From assembly GCA_016719895.1 (NCBI GenBank), contig JADJYG010000018.1:62001-126000 (forward strand): a stretch of 64,000 nucleotides of DNA, read 5' to 3'. The number at the start of each line of letters is the position of its first letter. The stretch's first letter is position 1. The DNA is from Saprospirales bacterium. GTDB taxonomy: Bacteria > Bacteroidota > Bacteroidia > Chitinophagales > Saprospiraceae. Of this stretch, positions 1 to 11,700 are shown in pieces. The position numbers were made by a program, and so were the translations under genes. Below the pieces are notes generated by a model that was not told the DNA's origin, did not search any database, and saw only the letters and a list, made by a program, of their open reading frames with translations.

Positions 1-1277
1 TGAAATACCTGTTGGCGTCATTTCAGAGTCTGGCGGAAAGCAAAAACATCCGCCTGTATTTTTCAAGCGACTGCACGGAATTGTGGATGGATATCGATCC
101 CGAAAAACTGGAAAATACCGTCGGCAATCTACTCGACAACGCCATTAAATATACCCCCGACGGCGGGACGGTGCGCCTGCGCCTGGACCTGCTTCCACCA
201 GACCGGGAGACCGTCACGTATCTGCGCATTACCGTGGAGGATACCGGCATTGGCATCCCGCCCGTGTATCTGGATCATATATTTGACCGCTTCTTCCGGG
301 TTGGCGAATGGCCGGTGGAAGGCGCCGGGGTCGGGCTTGCGATCGTCCGGGAATACGTCAAACTGCTTAAGGGGCACATCAAAGTGACCAGCCTGGCGGG
401 CAAGGGAACCACTTTCACCCTGTTGCTGCCGGTACGTCAACAAGCACCCAAACCGGCAGGCATCCACGCAGGCGAAAAACCGGAATACGTGCCGGAGCCG
501 CATCGAGCGCCGCCGCCGGTAAGCGTCGGGGCACAGCGACCGGAATTGCTGATTATCGAAGACAATCCCGACCTGGTCCGCTACCTGGATACCCTGCTGC
601 AGGATCAATACCGGATGCAAATCGCCAGAGATGGCGACCAAGGCATCGAAATGGCGCTAAAAATGGTACCGGACATCATTATCAGCGACATCATGATGCC
701 GAAAAAAGACGGGCTCGAAGTGTGCAGGACCCTGAAAAGTGATATCCGCACCAATCATATTCCCATTATTTTGCTAACGGCAAGGTCGGAGGTGGCTTCC
801 CGGATCAGCGGCCTGGAAGCCGGCGCCGATGCTTACCTGGCCAAACCATTCAACCGCAGGGAACTGGAGCTGGAACTTTCCAACCTGGTGCGGCTCCGCG
901 AATTGCTCCAGCAAAAATACCGCCTGGTAGCCGGGCAGTTGCCAGCTACGGAAGCCCCCAGCCAGAATGAGCGCTTCATGCAAGAGGTGTACAAGTGCCT
1001 GGAAACGCATTACCAAGATGAAACGTTCGGCATCAAACCCTTCTATATCTTGCTCGGCCTGAGCCGTACACAGCTGCACCGCAAACTAGTAGCCCTGACC
1101 GGCATGTCCACCTCCCACGTCATCCGTTCCTACCGGTTGGAAAAAGCCCGGACCTTGCTTCAAACCAGCCGGATGACCGTGGCGGAAGTCGCTTACGCGG
1201 TGGGCTTCAAAGACCCTTTATACTTCTCCCGCGCCTTCTCCCACCAGTTTGGCTTGACGCCTTCTGAGGCCAGATGA
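1..1277 (+). CDS. Hybrid two-component sensor kinase/response regulator, C-terminal part
   Basis: Only the 3' part is present; the frame is open to the left edge (first full codon at base 3). The visible order is a histidine-kinase ATPase domain with N box (LLDNAIKY), G1 (DTGIGIP), F box (IFDRFFRV) and G2 (GAGVGLAIV), then a receiver domain with acidic residues in LLIIEDNPD, phospho-acceptor Asp in IIISDIMMP, and Thr and Lys in LLTARS and YLAKPF. It ends in an AraC-type double helix-turn-helix (RLEKARTLL...EVAYAVGFKDPLYFSRAF). In Bacteroidota this one-protein layout usually senses a periplasmic ligand and activates nearby transport or degradation genes. The sensor half and the gene it controls are outside the window or unknown; the Kelch gene downstream is a possible target by position only. 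Confidence 0.9.
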   Translation, partial: KYLLASFQSLAESKNIRLYFSSDCTELWMDIDPEKLENTVGNLLDNAIKYTPDGGTVRLRLDLLPPDRETVTYLRITVEDTGIGIPPVYLDHIFDRFFRVGEWPVEGAGVGLAIVREYVKLLKGHIKVTSLAGKGTTFTLLLPVRQQAPKPAGIHAGEKPEYVPEPHRAPPPVSVGAQRPELLIIEDNPDLVRYLDTLLQDQYRMQIARDGDQGIEMALKMVPDIIISDIMMPKKDGLEVCRTLKSDIRTNHIPIILLTARSEVASRISGLEAGADAYLAKPFNRRELELELSNLVRLRELLQQKYRLVAGQLPATEAPSQNERFMQEVYKCLETHYQDETFGIKPFYILLGLSRTQLHRKLVALTGMSTSHVIRSYRLEKARTLLQTSRMTVAEVAYAVGFKDPLYFSRAFSHQFGLTPSEAR

Positions 1278-1339
1278 CAAATGCAACCATAGTCCATTTC
1301 TTGGAACAATAGTCCTTTACGTTGGCTGTTGGGCGGCCA

Positions 1340-1347
1340 TACTTTTG
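1340..1347 (+). promoter_or_regulatory. -7 box TACTTTTG ahead of the Kelch gene
   Basis: TACTTTTG matches the Bacteroidota -7 consensus TAnnTTTG and lies 39 bases before the ATG at 1387. It favours that ATG over the earlier in-frame start at 1345, which would overlap the box. A clear -33 TTTG was not seen. Confidence 0.45.
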
Positions 1348-1386
1348 GTTCGAAATTCATTTTGTTCAACACAAAATCCAAGAGAT

Positions 1387-2664
1387 ATGAAACACCTTTC
1401 GAAAATAAATCGCTTGGCGCTGGTCGCCATATTGGTAGCAACAGGCATCACCGGTTATGCACAGTGGGTATACGAAACGCCGCTCCATCAAGCCAGGGCC
1501 TTTTTCGCTACAGAGGTAATAGGCCGTAAAATTTACGTAATCGGGGGCGCCACCAGCCGCACGGAGAGCACCGCTGCCATGGAAGTATATGATGTTGACA
1601 ACGATAGCTGGGATACCACCAAGGCAAGCCTGCCCGTACCGATTTGTGCAGCAGCTTCAGCGGTTCTGAACGGTAAAATTTATGTGATCGGTGGAAAACC
1701 AACTTACGAGAGCGACGCCTGGCTCAACACCGTTTATGAATATGACCCCATTTCGGATGACTGGCGATTATTGCCTCATGCCATGCCCACGCCACGGGCT
1801 TTCCTGTCTGCGTGCGCGCTCGGAACGGAGATTTACGCCATCGGCGGCAGAACGGCGACCGCATTTTCGATTACCACCGTGGAAAAACTCGATCCTGCGA
1901 AAGGCTGGGCTACTTTCAAAAGCCTGAACGCCGGACGGTCCAACTTTACAGCAGAAACATTACAGGGCAAAATCTACGTGATGGGTGGCGTTGACGCTGT
2001 CAATCCCACTTCCGTAGAGAAATATGACCCGGCAGCCGGTGCCACATGGGTGCTGACCGGTGAAAATTTCGACCGGTTCCTCCACGGTTCAACTGCGTGG
2101 GGGGATAACATTTATATGATCGGGGGCGCGAGTGGTGGCAGCCCGGACCCTCGTATCGACCTGGTTTGGTACAAGCCCACTAAAGGCTTTACTACTATGC
2201 CCTGCACCTTGCAGGAGATAAAAGTTGCTTGTGGCGCTGCCGTTGTCGAAGACAGTCTCGCTGATAAAGGCGGATATTTCTTTGCCCTTGGCGGAATATT
2301 GACTCCTTTTTTCTATCCAACGGAGCCTGGCCCTCCGGTTTCTGCCTCGGTTTTGATGTACTGCGATGCCTTGGTGTCTACAAAAGGTACTTTGACAGAA
2401 CCGGAACCGATGTGGCTGTCGCAAAACCAACCTAATCCGTTTGCCGGCCAGACGACGATCCACTATGAATTGAACTTCCCGGCTGATATCCAAATCCAGG
2501 TATTCGATCTGAACGGCCGGGTAGTAGCCAGCCTTTGGGACGGACGGCAGGGGCCGGGTCGGCATGCTGTTACGTGGGACGCAGGCGGAATGCCCGCAGG
2601 AGTTTATTTCTACCAGATGAAATCGGACGTCGTGGTGCTGGTAAAAAAATGCATTGTCGATTAG
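1387..2664 (+). CDS. Secreted Kelch-repeat protein with T9SS type A sorting domain
   Basis: The 425-residue product starts with a signal peptide ending near GITGYAQ. About five Kelch blades follow, each with the pattern KIYVIGG / EIYAIGG / KIYVMGG and a later Tyr-Asp plus Trp, giving a beta-propeller. The last ~80 residues are a T9SS type A tail (QNQPNPFAGQTTIHYEL, then VFDLNGRVV and MPAGVYFYQM). The protein is therefore expected on the cell surface or outside, with the propeller probably binding a ligand or partner; no catalytic motif is seen. The start at 1387 is chosen because the signal peptide begins there and a -7 box lies upstream. Confidence 0.85.
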   Translation: MKHLSKINRLALVAILVATGITGYAQWVYETPLHQARAFFATEVIGRKIYVIGGATSRTESTAAMEVYDVDNDSWDTTKASLPVPICAAASAVLNGKIYVIGGKPTYESDAWLNTVYEYDPISDDWRLLPHAMPTPRAFLSACALGTEIYAIGGRTATAFSITTVEKLDPAKGWATFKSLNAGRSNFTAETLQGKIYVMGGVDAVNPTSVEKYDPAAGATWVLTGENFDRFLHGSTAWGDNIYMIGGASGGSPDPRIDLVWYKPTKGFTTMPCTLQEIKVACGAAVVEDSLADKGGYFFALGGILTPFFYPTEPGPPVSASVLMYCDALVSTKGTLTEPEPMWLSQNQPNPFAGQTTIHYELNFPADIQIQVFDLNGRVVASLWDGRQGPGRHAVTWDAGGMPAGVYFYQMKSDVVVLVKKCIVD

Positions 2665-2673
2665 AATTTGAAG

Positions 2674-2710
2674 AACGGAGGGGCTCGGAATTATCTCCAG
2701 GCCCTCCGTT
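2674..2710. terminator. Bidirectional terminator hairpin between convergent genes
   Basis: AACGGAGGGGC (2674-2684) pairs with GCCCTCCGTT (2701-2710), with one extra G in the left arm. It lies exactly between the stop codons of the convergent Kelch and PLD-like genes, so it can serve both. Confidence 0.6.
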
Positions 2711-4890
2711 TAGTTTCCGGCAGAAAATCGCACTGCAACAACGCCGCCGGCAGCCTGCAAAACCAGTACATAAGCCCCTGCCGGCAAAGCATCCGGCAGC
2801 TGAATCCGGGTCCCGGACCCAGAAAATACGCCCGAAAGGACGGGCCTGCCGCCCATATCGCGTATTTCAAAAGCCCCAGACGGGTGGCCGCCATCCCGGC
2901 AGCGGATCAAAAGCCGGTCGCTGGCCGGGTTGGGGTAAACGTCGAAGGCCGTGCCGGCAATTTCCGCGACCGAGGCGCCGGTTTCGCCCCAGCGCCGCTC
3001 AAACTCGGCCTGAAACAACGTCGCCAGATTGGCATCGTGCAGGATCAGCGTGTTTTCATCGTTGCTGCTCTCGGCCGCCTGGGTCCAATTGTGCGAACCG
3101 GTGAGCACCGTTGGGTCGGAGGCCGGGTAGCCGGCGTCGAGCACCGCGTATTTGTGGTGCAACAAGGTGGGCGCCGGGTGCGCTTTGACGGGCACGCCGG
3201 CGTTGAGCAATACCGAGTATTCCTCACCGGGGTCGCCGATATTTTCAATCATGCCCCGCACCCAGGTGCCGGTCTGGTGCTCGGAGACGAAGGCCGCGCC
3301 GATTTCATTTTTGGTAAAGGAAAAAATACAAAAACTGGCCTGAAACTGCGCATTCTGGATGGCGCGGGCGATCTGTTGGGTCGTCTGGTCCGAGGGTGAA
3401 AAGTACAACTCTGCAGGCCGGCCGCCGATGACGAACTGGTGCGGCGTGTTGTCGGTTTTGGCGCTGCCAAAGCGGCTATTGGCGGTATTGGGCGCCGGCC
3501 CTGCGCTCCCCCACATTTCTTCAAATTCCAGTTCGTAGGCCCGGGCCAAGGACTGATCCTGGATAAACAAGGTATTATTGGCGTCGTCGATCATGTTACC
3601 GACCGTCCAGTTCATCGATCCGCCCATCACCCAGGCCTGGTCTGCCGATGCGGCGTCGATGACCATAAACTTATTGTGCATCAACGCCGCATCGTTGCCA
3701 AAAAGGACGGGAAACACGGGCGGCGGGTGTAATGCCGGATTATCGGCATTTGCAGCGGCGATGTACCGGACGCGGACGCCGCGCAAATCCGCCAGGGCCA
3801 GGGCGCTGACCAGGTCGTTGCGCGTCGTATTGTACATAGCCACATCGATGGTGCTTTTTGCCGCATGGATCCGGGCAAGCGTTTCAGCCAGCACTTCGGC
3901 ATACGTTTGCCCGGCCGGCATCTGGCCATTGGCCGCTGTGGAATCGATGCCCCGGTTAAAATAAACTTTGATTTGGCCAGACGACAACGATTGTGTGGCA
4001 AAGGCCTGGACGTTGGAATAAACGGTGTCGGTTTGCCGGATGGCCGCAACTTTTACCCAATACACCGCGCCGGGCTGCAGCCCATCCAGCAACACCTCGT
4101 GCCCGGTGGATACAGCGCTTACGGGTATCGAAAACTGCAGTTGGTTGGCCTGGACGCCGTAATAAACGACCGCCGAAGCCGGCGCATTGGTAGACCAGGC
4201 GATGCGGAAACTCTGATTGGTAATGCCAGATTGCCGGAGCCCGGTGGTCAGGTGGATGCAAGCCGCCGGGGTAAAATCATCCACCGTCCTCGGCAAGAGT
4301 TGATAATCGCCATATTGTGACAGGATAGCAATCATCCGCACGGGATATTGCGGAACCGGCTGGCCCGGAAGGGCGCTCGTAGTGCGGAGATAAACCTCGA
4401 CGCCTGGCCCGGATCCGTCTGATACCGGAATGACGCCGGGAGAAAAATAGCTGCCGCCGGAAAAAGCGACGCAATCAATATCGAGCAGTTGCCCTTCAAG
4501 ATTTTCATTCAGGCCGGCCAAACGCACCGGCTTTGGAGCGGGAAGCGGACGGTTGCGCAGGAGCACGGAAAACTCCAAAACGGGCGATATTTCCAGAAGG
4601 CCGTTATATTCGGTTAAATAGCCGTAAACTTCCAAACTGTCGCCCAAGCCTGCAGCCGTTTCAAAACCAGGCGCTGAGCCGGCGCCAGGGTAAAGGGCTA
4701 TCCCGGCGCTGGGGTCTTGCAAATACCGCACTTTTCCCAGTTCGGGGCCATTCAGGACAACGCCACGGACCCTGACCGGCGTCCCCGGCAAGGCCGACCG
4801 GGCTTGTGCAATAGGCAGGTATTGGGCGGTGACCCCGATCGATATCGAGCAATACATCAGACACAACAGTAAACGGGATGGGCAGATCAT
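2710..4890 (-). CDS. Secreted phospholipase D-like protein (two HKD motifs) with T9SS tail
   Basis: The 726-residue product begins with a hydrophobic signal segment ending SIGVTAQ. An OB-fold-like N-terminal region follows (about residues 25-200), then a fibronectin type III-like segment, then two PLD catalytic halves with HNKFMVID + GGSMNWT (around residue 404) and HHKYAVLD + GSHNWT (around residue 576). The end is a T9SS type A domain (VYPNPASDRLLI). Both HxKxxxxD signatures are intact, so phosphodiesterase activity on nucleic acid or phospholipid is plausible; the OB-fold-like region makes nucleic acid attractive (inference). The frame also opens at a TTG at 4941, but the ATG at 4890 sits directly before the signal peptide. 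Confidence 0.85.
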   Translation of the reverse strand: MICPSRLLLCLMYCSISIGVTAQYLPIAQARSALPGTPVRVRGVVLNGPELGKVRYLQDPSAGIALYPGAGSAPGFETAAGLGDSLEVYGYLTEYNGLLEISPVLEFSVLLRNRPLPAPKPVRLAGLNENLEGQLLDIDCVAFSGGSYFSPGVIPVSDGSGPGVEVYLRTTSALPGQPVPQYPVRMIAILSQYGDYQLLPRTVDDFTPAACIHLTTGLRQSGITNQSFRIAWSTNAPASAVVYYGVQANQLQFSIPVSAVSTGHEVLLDGLQPGAVYWVKVAAIRQTDTVYSNVQAFATQSLSSGQIKVYFNRGIDSTAANGQMPAGQTYAEVLAETLARIHAAKSTIDVAMYNTTRNDLVSALALADLRGVRVRYIAAANADNPALHPPPVFPVLFGNDAALMHNKFMVIDAASADQAWVMGGSMNWTVGNMIDDANNTLFIQDQSLARAYELEFEEMWGSAGPAPNTANSRFGSAKTDNTPHQFVIGGRPAELYFSPSDQTTQQIARAIQNAQFQASFCIFSFTKNEIGAAFVSEHQTGTWVRGMIENIGDPGEEYSVLLNAGVPVKAHPAPTLLHHKYAVLDAGYPASDPTVLTGSHNWTQAAESSNDENTLILHDANLATLFQAEFERRWGETGASVAEIAGTAFDVYPNPASDRLLIRCRDGGHPSGAFEIRDMGGRPVLSGVFSGSGTRIQLPDALPAGAYVLVLQAAGGVVAVRFSAGN

Positions 4891-4965
4891 ACAGGCAACG
4901 GCATAAGGGCAGCTCAGGCTGCCGGATGATGAAATTGCCAAAAAAAATCAGACCCGGATAAAGGC

Positions 4966-5619
4966 TCACTCCCGCGGGCCGAACAACAAACTGCCGATCC
5001 GGACCATCGTACTTCCTTCTTCAACGGCGATCTTCCAGTCGGAAGACATACCCATAGAAACCTCCTGAAAATACGGATTTGCCTGGAAATGCGCGCGTTT
5101 CAGCCGATCGAAAATGCCGTGCAGCTGCCGGAACTCGGCGCGGACCAATTCGGAGTTTTCGCTGAGCGTGGCCATCCCCATGACGCCTCTTATCCGGATA
5201 TTTTGCATGGCTTTGAAGGCATCACTTTCCAGTAAAACCCGGGCTTCGGCCTCATCCAGGCCAAACTTTGTCTCTTCCTGCGCAATATGGAATTGAAGCA
5301 GACAATCGATGGTCCGGCCAAATTTTCGCGCTTCACAGTCAATTTCTGCAAGCAGCCGCTGGCTATCCACCGAATGGATCAGGGATACGAAGGGGGCGAT
5401 CAGTTTAACCTTATTGGTTTGCAAATGTCCGATCAAGTGCCATTCGATGTCCGCCGGCAACATTTTGGCTTTAGCCGCCATTTCCTGCGCGCGGTTTTCA
5501 CCGAATATTCGCTGCCCTTCCCGGTAAAGTTCCATAATCCGTTCAACGGGATGAGTTTTGGACACTGCCACTAAAGTGACATGGCGAGCATTTAACGCTT
5601 TCAGTAGTTCTTTATACAC
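4966..5619 (-). CDS. YggS/PLPBP-family pyridoxal phosphate-binding protein
   Basis: This is a 217-residue alanine-racemase-fold protein of the PLP homeostasis family. The PLP lysine lies in LVAVSKTHP; other family blocks are IFGENRAQE, WHLIGHLQTNK, ETKFGLDE, MGMATLSE and MGMSSDW. The frame continues upstream to a TTG at 5646, but that codon lies inside a perfect -7 box (5644-5651), so translation must begin later. The first usable codon is GTG at 5619, which gives an N-terminus (MYKELLKAL) in line with the family. Known homologues buffer PLP and affect amino-acid metabolism. It is not obviously operonic with the PLD gene 75 bases downstream. Confidence 0.88.
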   Translation of the reverse strand: MYKELLKALNARHVTLVAVSKTHPVERIMELYREGQRIFGENRAQEMAAKAKMLPADIEWHLIGHLQTNKVKLIAPFVSLIHSVDSQRLLAEIDCEARKFGRTIDCLLQFHIAQEETKFGLDEAEARVLLESDAFKAMQNIRIRGVMGMATLSENSELVRAEFRQLHGIFDRLKRAHFQANPYFQEVSMGMSSDWKIAVEEGSTMVRIGSLLFGPRE

Positions 5620-5643
5620 GGTAATCCGATAATTTTGGCGCCT

Positions 5644-5651
5644 CAAAAATA
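5644..5651 (-). promoter_or_regulatory. -7 box TATTTTTG for the YggS gene
   Basis: On the minus strand the sequence reads TATTTTTG, a perfect TAnnTTTG match, ending 24 bases before the proposed GTG start at 5619. It rules out the TTG at 5646 as start because that codon is part of the box. Confidence 0.55.
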
Positions 5652-5730
5652 GTGAAGCGCTACCTTCGCCTGCTATAATCCGTTAAAATAGTTATAACCT
5701 CCCCGCATCCTTAAAACAAATCCTCCCGTG

Positions 5731-8700
5731 ATGCATGTTTGCTATCGTAAAACCGGTTTTATACTCCTTGCCGCAGGGCTGTTTTTTTTTCAGAAGCCCT
5801 TGTCTGCTCAACCGTGCCCTTCCCTCCAACAAACAGCGACGCTCGTGTCGGCTGATTGTGCGCCCGGCCTGATGCCCTGTACCCTTTGTCCCGGCGATTC
5901 CTTCGAACTGAATGCTGCCGGAACCGGATTGCTGCCGGGCACTTGCATAAACTGGTTTTACGGGACGAGCAATAGTTTTAACCCCTACATTGGTGAGGGC
6001 ACGTATTTAGGATGCTCGGAAGTCGTCAGCGCACCCCCCAATCCCTGCAACGCCTGCCCGTCCACACTGGCCATCCTGGTAGATGCCTGCGGAACGGAGC
6101 AGAACAATGAATTTATGACCATCTGGTCGGGCAGCGGCTTTTTCGTCAATGACGCGACACTGGATTTTGATGCGGCCAACAATGGCCCAAACCCCAATGA
6201 CGCAGATGTGGGCGGCGGATGTGGGTGGCAGGAGCCGGGCGCTACCGTGCTCGCTCATATTCAAACCACGTGCCCCAACGCAACAGTCGTCGGGGCTGGC
6301 CCGGGGGAATCGGTACCCAGCGGCGTGCCGGTGCTCGTGTTTACGAGCGCAGGAACAAACTTCAACTACAACCTGGCCGGACTATGCGCGCTTTCGCCGG
6401 TGATATATGTCATGCAAAACGGGTGCGCCCGGACGATTGGCGCCTTTTCCAACAGCGCCAGCGCAGGCCTCCGGACGACCGTTTTCGGTTTGACGTGCGG
6501 ATGCTCCTGGTCTACTACGTATGATTGCGGCTTGCTGGTTGGCGGAGACGGCGCCTATGTGACGGATGCCGGCCTCCCGGTGACATACGGTAACTCCGGT
6601 TGCGACTTTCCGCCGGCGCCCGGCGGCGGCGGTATGGTTGCACCCTTTCAGATTACGCCGTTAACTGTAGATGTGACTACGGGTATGTGTAACAACGGCC
6701 CGTACTGGGTGGCAGGTATAGCGGACTCCCTGCCGGGCGGCTGCAATCAGGCCTTTACCAATTACCTGCCGTTCGAGGTGACCTGTACGATCCCGGTGCT
6801 GGATTCGGCCGACATTTGCCATAACGGAGGTTTGTTTGACCTGACCCAGTTGCAAGACCCCTTGGTCCCCAACGGCCTATGGTCGGGTCCCGGGGTAAAC
6901 GGCAACACCTTTAACCCGGCAGGATTGTTCGGGACTCACCAATTAACTTTCACGCCGTCGGGCGGGTGTGGGATCCCGGTAAGTACCCTGGTGAAGGTGT
7001 TTCCAGCACCTATTGCTACCTTCAACCTCCCCGACCCGGTATGCCCGGGCACAGCGACTGACCTGGTGGTTCAGCTGACCGGCCAGGCGCCCTGGATCTT
7101 TGACCTGCTGGAAAACGGTGTTTTCCTGAATTCGTACAGCACTGCAGAATCCCCCGTAGTGATTCAGATTGCCCCAACTGCTCCGGCAACGTACACGATT
7201 TCGAATTTTTCCGACAAACTTTGTCCGGGCCCGGATGCTGAAGTTTCGGTGTCGGTAACGCCAGTGCCCTCCGGAACGCTTACTATTGCAGGGCCCGATA
7301 CCATTTGCTCCGGCAACCGGGATACCCTGGCAATCGATTTTACGGATGGCATGGCGCCGTTTACCTTTGTCTACTCCATAAATGGCGTTTTACAAGCCCC
7401 TGTAACCACCAGTAATGACCCTTTCATCTTCTTAACGCCTGTTCTGACGCCGGGAATGAAGGTCATCCGATTGGACAGCCTGAGCGCCAACGGCTGTAAG
7501 GGCGCCGGCATTGGCACCGATACCATACTGGCGCTTAGCTCCCCAACGGCGCAGTTGATCAGCGATACGGTGGCGATATGTGCCGGACAGACAGACACGT
7601 TGCGCATAAAATTTACGGGCCCGGCGCCATACACCTTTCAATATATCGCCGGCAACGATACACTGCCGGCGGTGACGAGCTCCGACACTTTCTTTCTTCT
7701 GCCGGTGGCGCCTCCGTTAGGTTTTACGAACTATTCCCTGCTGACCGTGACTGCCGGCGGCTGCACGGGCCCTGTGAGTGGCCTGTACGGCATCCACGTG
7801 AGTACGCCCCCCAGCGCAACGTTGTCGGGCGACACGACGATATGCTTCGGGTCTCCGGCGCCGCTAACGGTAAATTTTACCGGCGCCCCTCCTTTTGTGA
7901 TCCAATACACGGCCAATGGGGCGCCGCAATCTCCGGATACCATGTTGCTCAATCCGCAAGTGCTGACGGTGGCGCCGGCAGTTCCAACCTTGTACACGCT
8001 AACGGGCGTAAGCGCTGGCGGGTGCGCCGGGACGGCGACGGGGCAGGCGGTAGTGAACGTGCTGCCGGCATTGTCGGCGGTGATTTCTGGCGGAGGGCAA
8101 ATATGCCAGGGCGGCAGCGGCACCACCCTGGCAATTACTTTTCAAGGCCCCGGACCGTATACGTTCGTGTATCAGGCCGGGGTGATCAACCAGGCGCCAA
8201 TTACCACCAGTCAAAACCCGTACATCATTCCCGTAAACCCGCCAAACGGGACGGTTTACCGCCTGGTCAGCCTCAGCAACGGCATCTGCCAGGGCGCCGT
8301 ATCCGGCACAGCAGTGGTGGCGGTATTCACGCCCTCCACTGCCTCTTTATCGGGCGATTTGACCTTTTGTAATTCCGCAGACACGGCGTTGATGGTTGAT
8401 TTTACGGGAAGTGGGCCTTTTTCTTTGGTTTATGCCGTCAATAATGTTGCCCAACCGGTTGTGGAGACCTTTGATGATCCGTATTTTATTCCGGTTCAAA
8501 TTACCAGCACCACTACCTATAACTTGATTAGTGTGGAGTCGCCGGGGTGTGTGGGCATGGTAAATGGGCAGGCCACCGTAACGGTCAACTATCCGCCCTC
8601 GTACGCTAACCTTGTGTTTAACTGCAATTTGGCAGCCGGCGTCTATACGGTCGGGTTTGACGTGCTGAATGCAGCTACGCCTTTGACGCTGCTCACCGGG

Positions 8701-11700
8701 GCGGGCGCCTTTGGCGGGCCGGGAGGCACACATTTTACCAGTGCGCCCATACCGATTGCACAAGGGTACCAGATTGCCTTTCACGATGCGAATGATTGCG
8801 GCGACATCAGTTTAAGCGGGCAATCCGGCTGTAATTGTACCACCGGGGCTGGCACGATGAACCTCGCGCCGGTGAGCGCCTGTATTGGGTCGGCAGCAAC
8901 GGCCATACACAACGGCGACCAGTTTCTGGACAACAATGATAACCTCCGGTTTATTTTACACACCAACCCTGCGGCTCCGGCAGGGCAAATATTGGCCTGG
9001 AATACCACCCCGGTTTTTTCGTTTGGCCCGGGATTGTTACCCAATACAACGTATTATATCTCCGCAATTGCGGGCAATCCGGATCCAAATGGGAATATTG
9101 ACCTGAACGACCCCTGCATGACGATTGCACAAGGGACGCCAGTCGTGTTTTATGCGCTTCCCAGCGCAACGTTGGATTCTATTCCGCCCGCCTGCCCTGG
9201 CAATGGCGTTTTGGCGCCGGTTATACTCGGGGGTACTCCGCCGTTTGCGTTGAATTACGCCGTAAATGGCATCGTACAGGCGCCCATTCTCAATATCGCC
9301 ACTACTACAGTGGATTTAAATATCCTGGTCTCTGACCCGACGACCCTTACCATTTTATCGGTCAGCGATGCGCATTGTACTTCGTTAAATACCGATACAC
9401 TGGCGCTTTCTGTTATCCAGGCGCCACAGGTTTCGAACCTGACGGTGAGTTGCAACTTTGTCAACAATACCTATACCCTGGAATTTGATGTCGCCGGGCA
9501 AGCCCCTTTTGCCGTTAGCGGCGTTACCGGATTTTTTACCGGCGCACACTTTACCAGCCTGCCGGTCCCGACCAACCAACCGTATGCGTTGAGCGTGGCC
9601 GATGCCAATCTTTGCGGCCAGGCGCTTGTTTCGGGTATGGCGAACTGCGTTTGCGCAACCGGATCCGGCGACATGGATCCGGCGCCTCTGGAAGGCTGCA
9701 CCGCTACGCCCCTGGTTGCAACCCATCTTGGCAATGCACTGCTTGAACCGGGCGACGTGCTTCAGTTCGTGCTGCATAGCAATTCCGGCACTGTGCTTGG
9801 CGCCGTGCTTGCCGTTCAAGATCAGCCGGTGTTTGCGTTTCTTCCTGGAACCATGATACCGGGTATCACGTACTATATTTCTGCCATAGCCGGGAATGAT
9901 GATGGTGCCGGAGCAGTGGATTTGTCGGATCCCTGTTTGTCGGTTTCGCCTGGGACGCCAGTGCTTTGGCATCAAACGCCAACGGCCTCGGCAGATGCGA
10001 ATTTTGACATTTGTTCGGGCGAATCTGTGTTAATTCCGGTGACCCTGGCAGGCCAGGCGCCGTTCCAGCTGACGTATACCACAAACGGGTTGCCGAATAC
10101 CGTAGCGGCGGTGCAAAATACTTATACCATCAGTGCAACACTCGTGGCTTCGACCACCTTTGCACTGGTGTCCGTATCGAATGCCCAATGCCCTGGTGTG
10201 GCCAGCGGACAGGCGGTGGCTACCGTTCACCCGGCGCCTCAAATTACAGGGACCAATGTAATTTGCGCGCCGGATAATTTGTCCTATACCATCGAGTTCG
10301 ACGTGCTAAACGCCGACCCCGCTACTGCAGGGGTTTCCGGTTCTGTAACGGGCAATCTGAATCCGGCGACAGGGCATTTCGTGAGCGATCCCATTATCCC
10401 GCCAACGGGATATTCGGCCGTTGTTGCCGATTCCTGGCAGTGTGGAGCGGACTCGATCAGCGGCGGCGCCAATTGCAGTTGCGTAACCAACGCCGGCAGC
10501 ATGGAACAAACAAATTTTATGTTATGCCTGCCAGACACCATTGCAGTTTCGCCGGCAACAGGCGCCTTTTTAGCGCCCGGCGATACCTTGTTGTACGCAT
10601 TAACGACTACCGCATCCGCTTCGACCTGGAGTATCCTGGTTGTAAAAAGTGTTCCGGTGTTTCAGTTTGACCCCAACACCATGACGCCAGGCGCCACCTA
10701 TTACATTGTTGCCCTGGCGAGCAATGCCATGCCCGGTGGGGGCATAGACCTGAATGACCCATGCCGGTCTTTTGCCGTGGGTGCGGAAGTTGTCTGGCAA
10801 CCGCAACCGGTGGTTTTTCTGGGTACCGATGCGACAATCTGCCAGGGAGATACGGCTATGCTGGTCTTGTTGTTCAATGGCACGCCTCCATTTGAAATCG
10901 TTTATCAAACAAACGGTATCAACCAACCCGTTATCAATACGCCGGATGCGCAAGTCCTGTTGCCGGTCAGCCCGGCCGCTACCAGCACGTATAACTTGTT
11001 GAGTGCAGTGGGGGGCGGCTGCCCTGCGGCATTGACCGGCGCGGCAGTGGTAACGGTCAATGCGGCGCCGCAAATTTTGAATGCAGTTACGGTATGTGAT
11101 TTAACGACGCAGTCCTACACCCTGCAATTCGCCGTAAGCAATGGCCCGGCGCCAAACCCGGTTTACACGGTGAACGGGCTTGCGGGGAGTTTCACGGATA
11201 CAACCTTCCTGTCGGCGCCTGTTCCGGGTGGCCAGGGGTATAACATCACTGTAGTAACGCCCGATGGCTGTGCGGCGGCGCTTTCAGGGTCCATACCTTG
11301 TATGTGCGTCACAGATGCCGGAACCATGGGTGCGCCGGGGGAAACATTGGATGTCTGTTTGCCGGGCGATGCCGTGGCGCAACCGTCCGGTAACGCCAAC
11401 CTGGAGGGAAATGATGTTTTGCAGTATATTCTGTGCCAAAATCCGGCGCTTCTTCCACAGGGGGTTTTGGCAAGCAATAATAATCCTCAATTTGCTTTTC
11501 AGCCGGGCATGCAGCCGGACACAACCTATTTTATAGTTGCCATCGCCGGAAATACCGACGCTAATGGCGCCGTTGACTGGTCGGATCCCTGCTTGTCCGT
11601 TTCGCCGCCGCTGGCCGTAGTGTTTCATAACCCGCCAACCGCGACACTTGCCGGCGACACTTCAATATGCCGCGGAGGTTCCGCAACGTTTAAGATAAAT

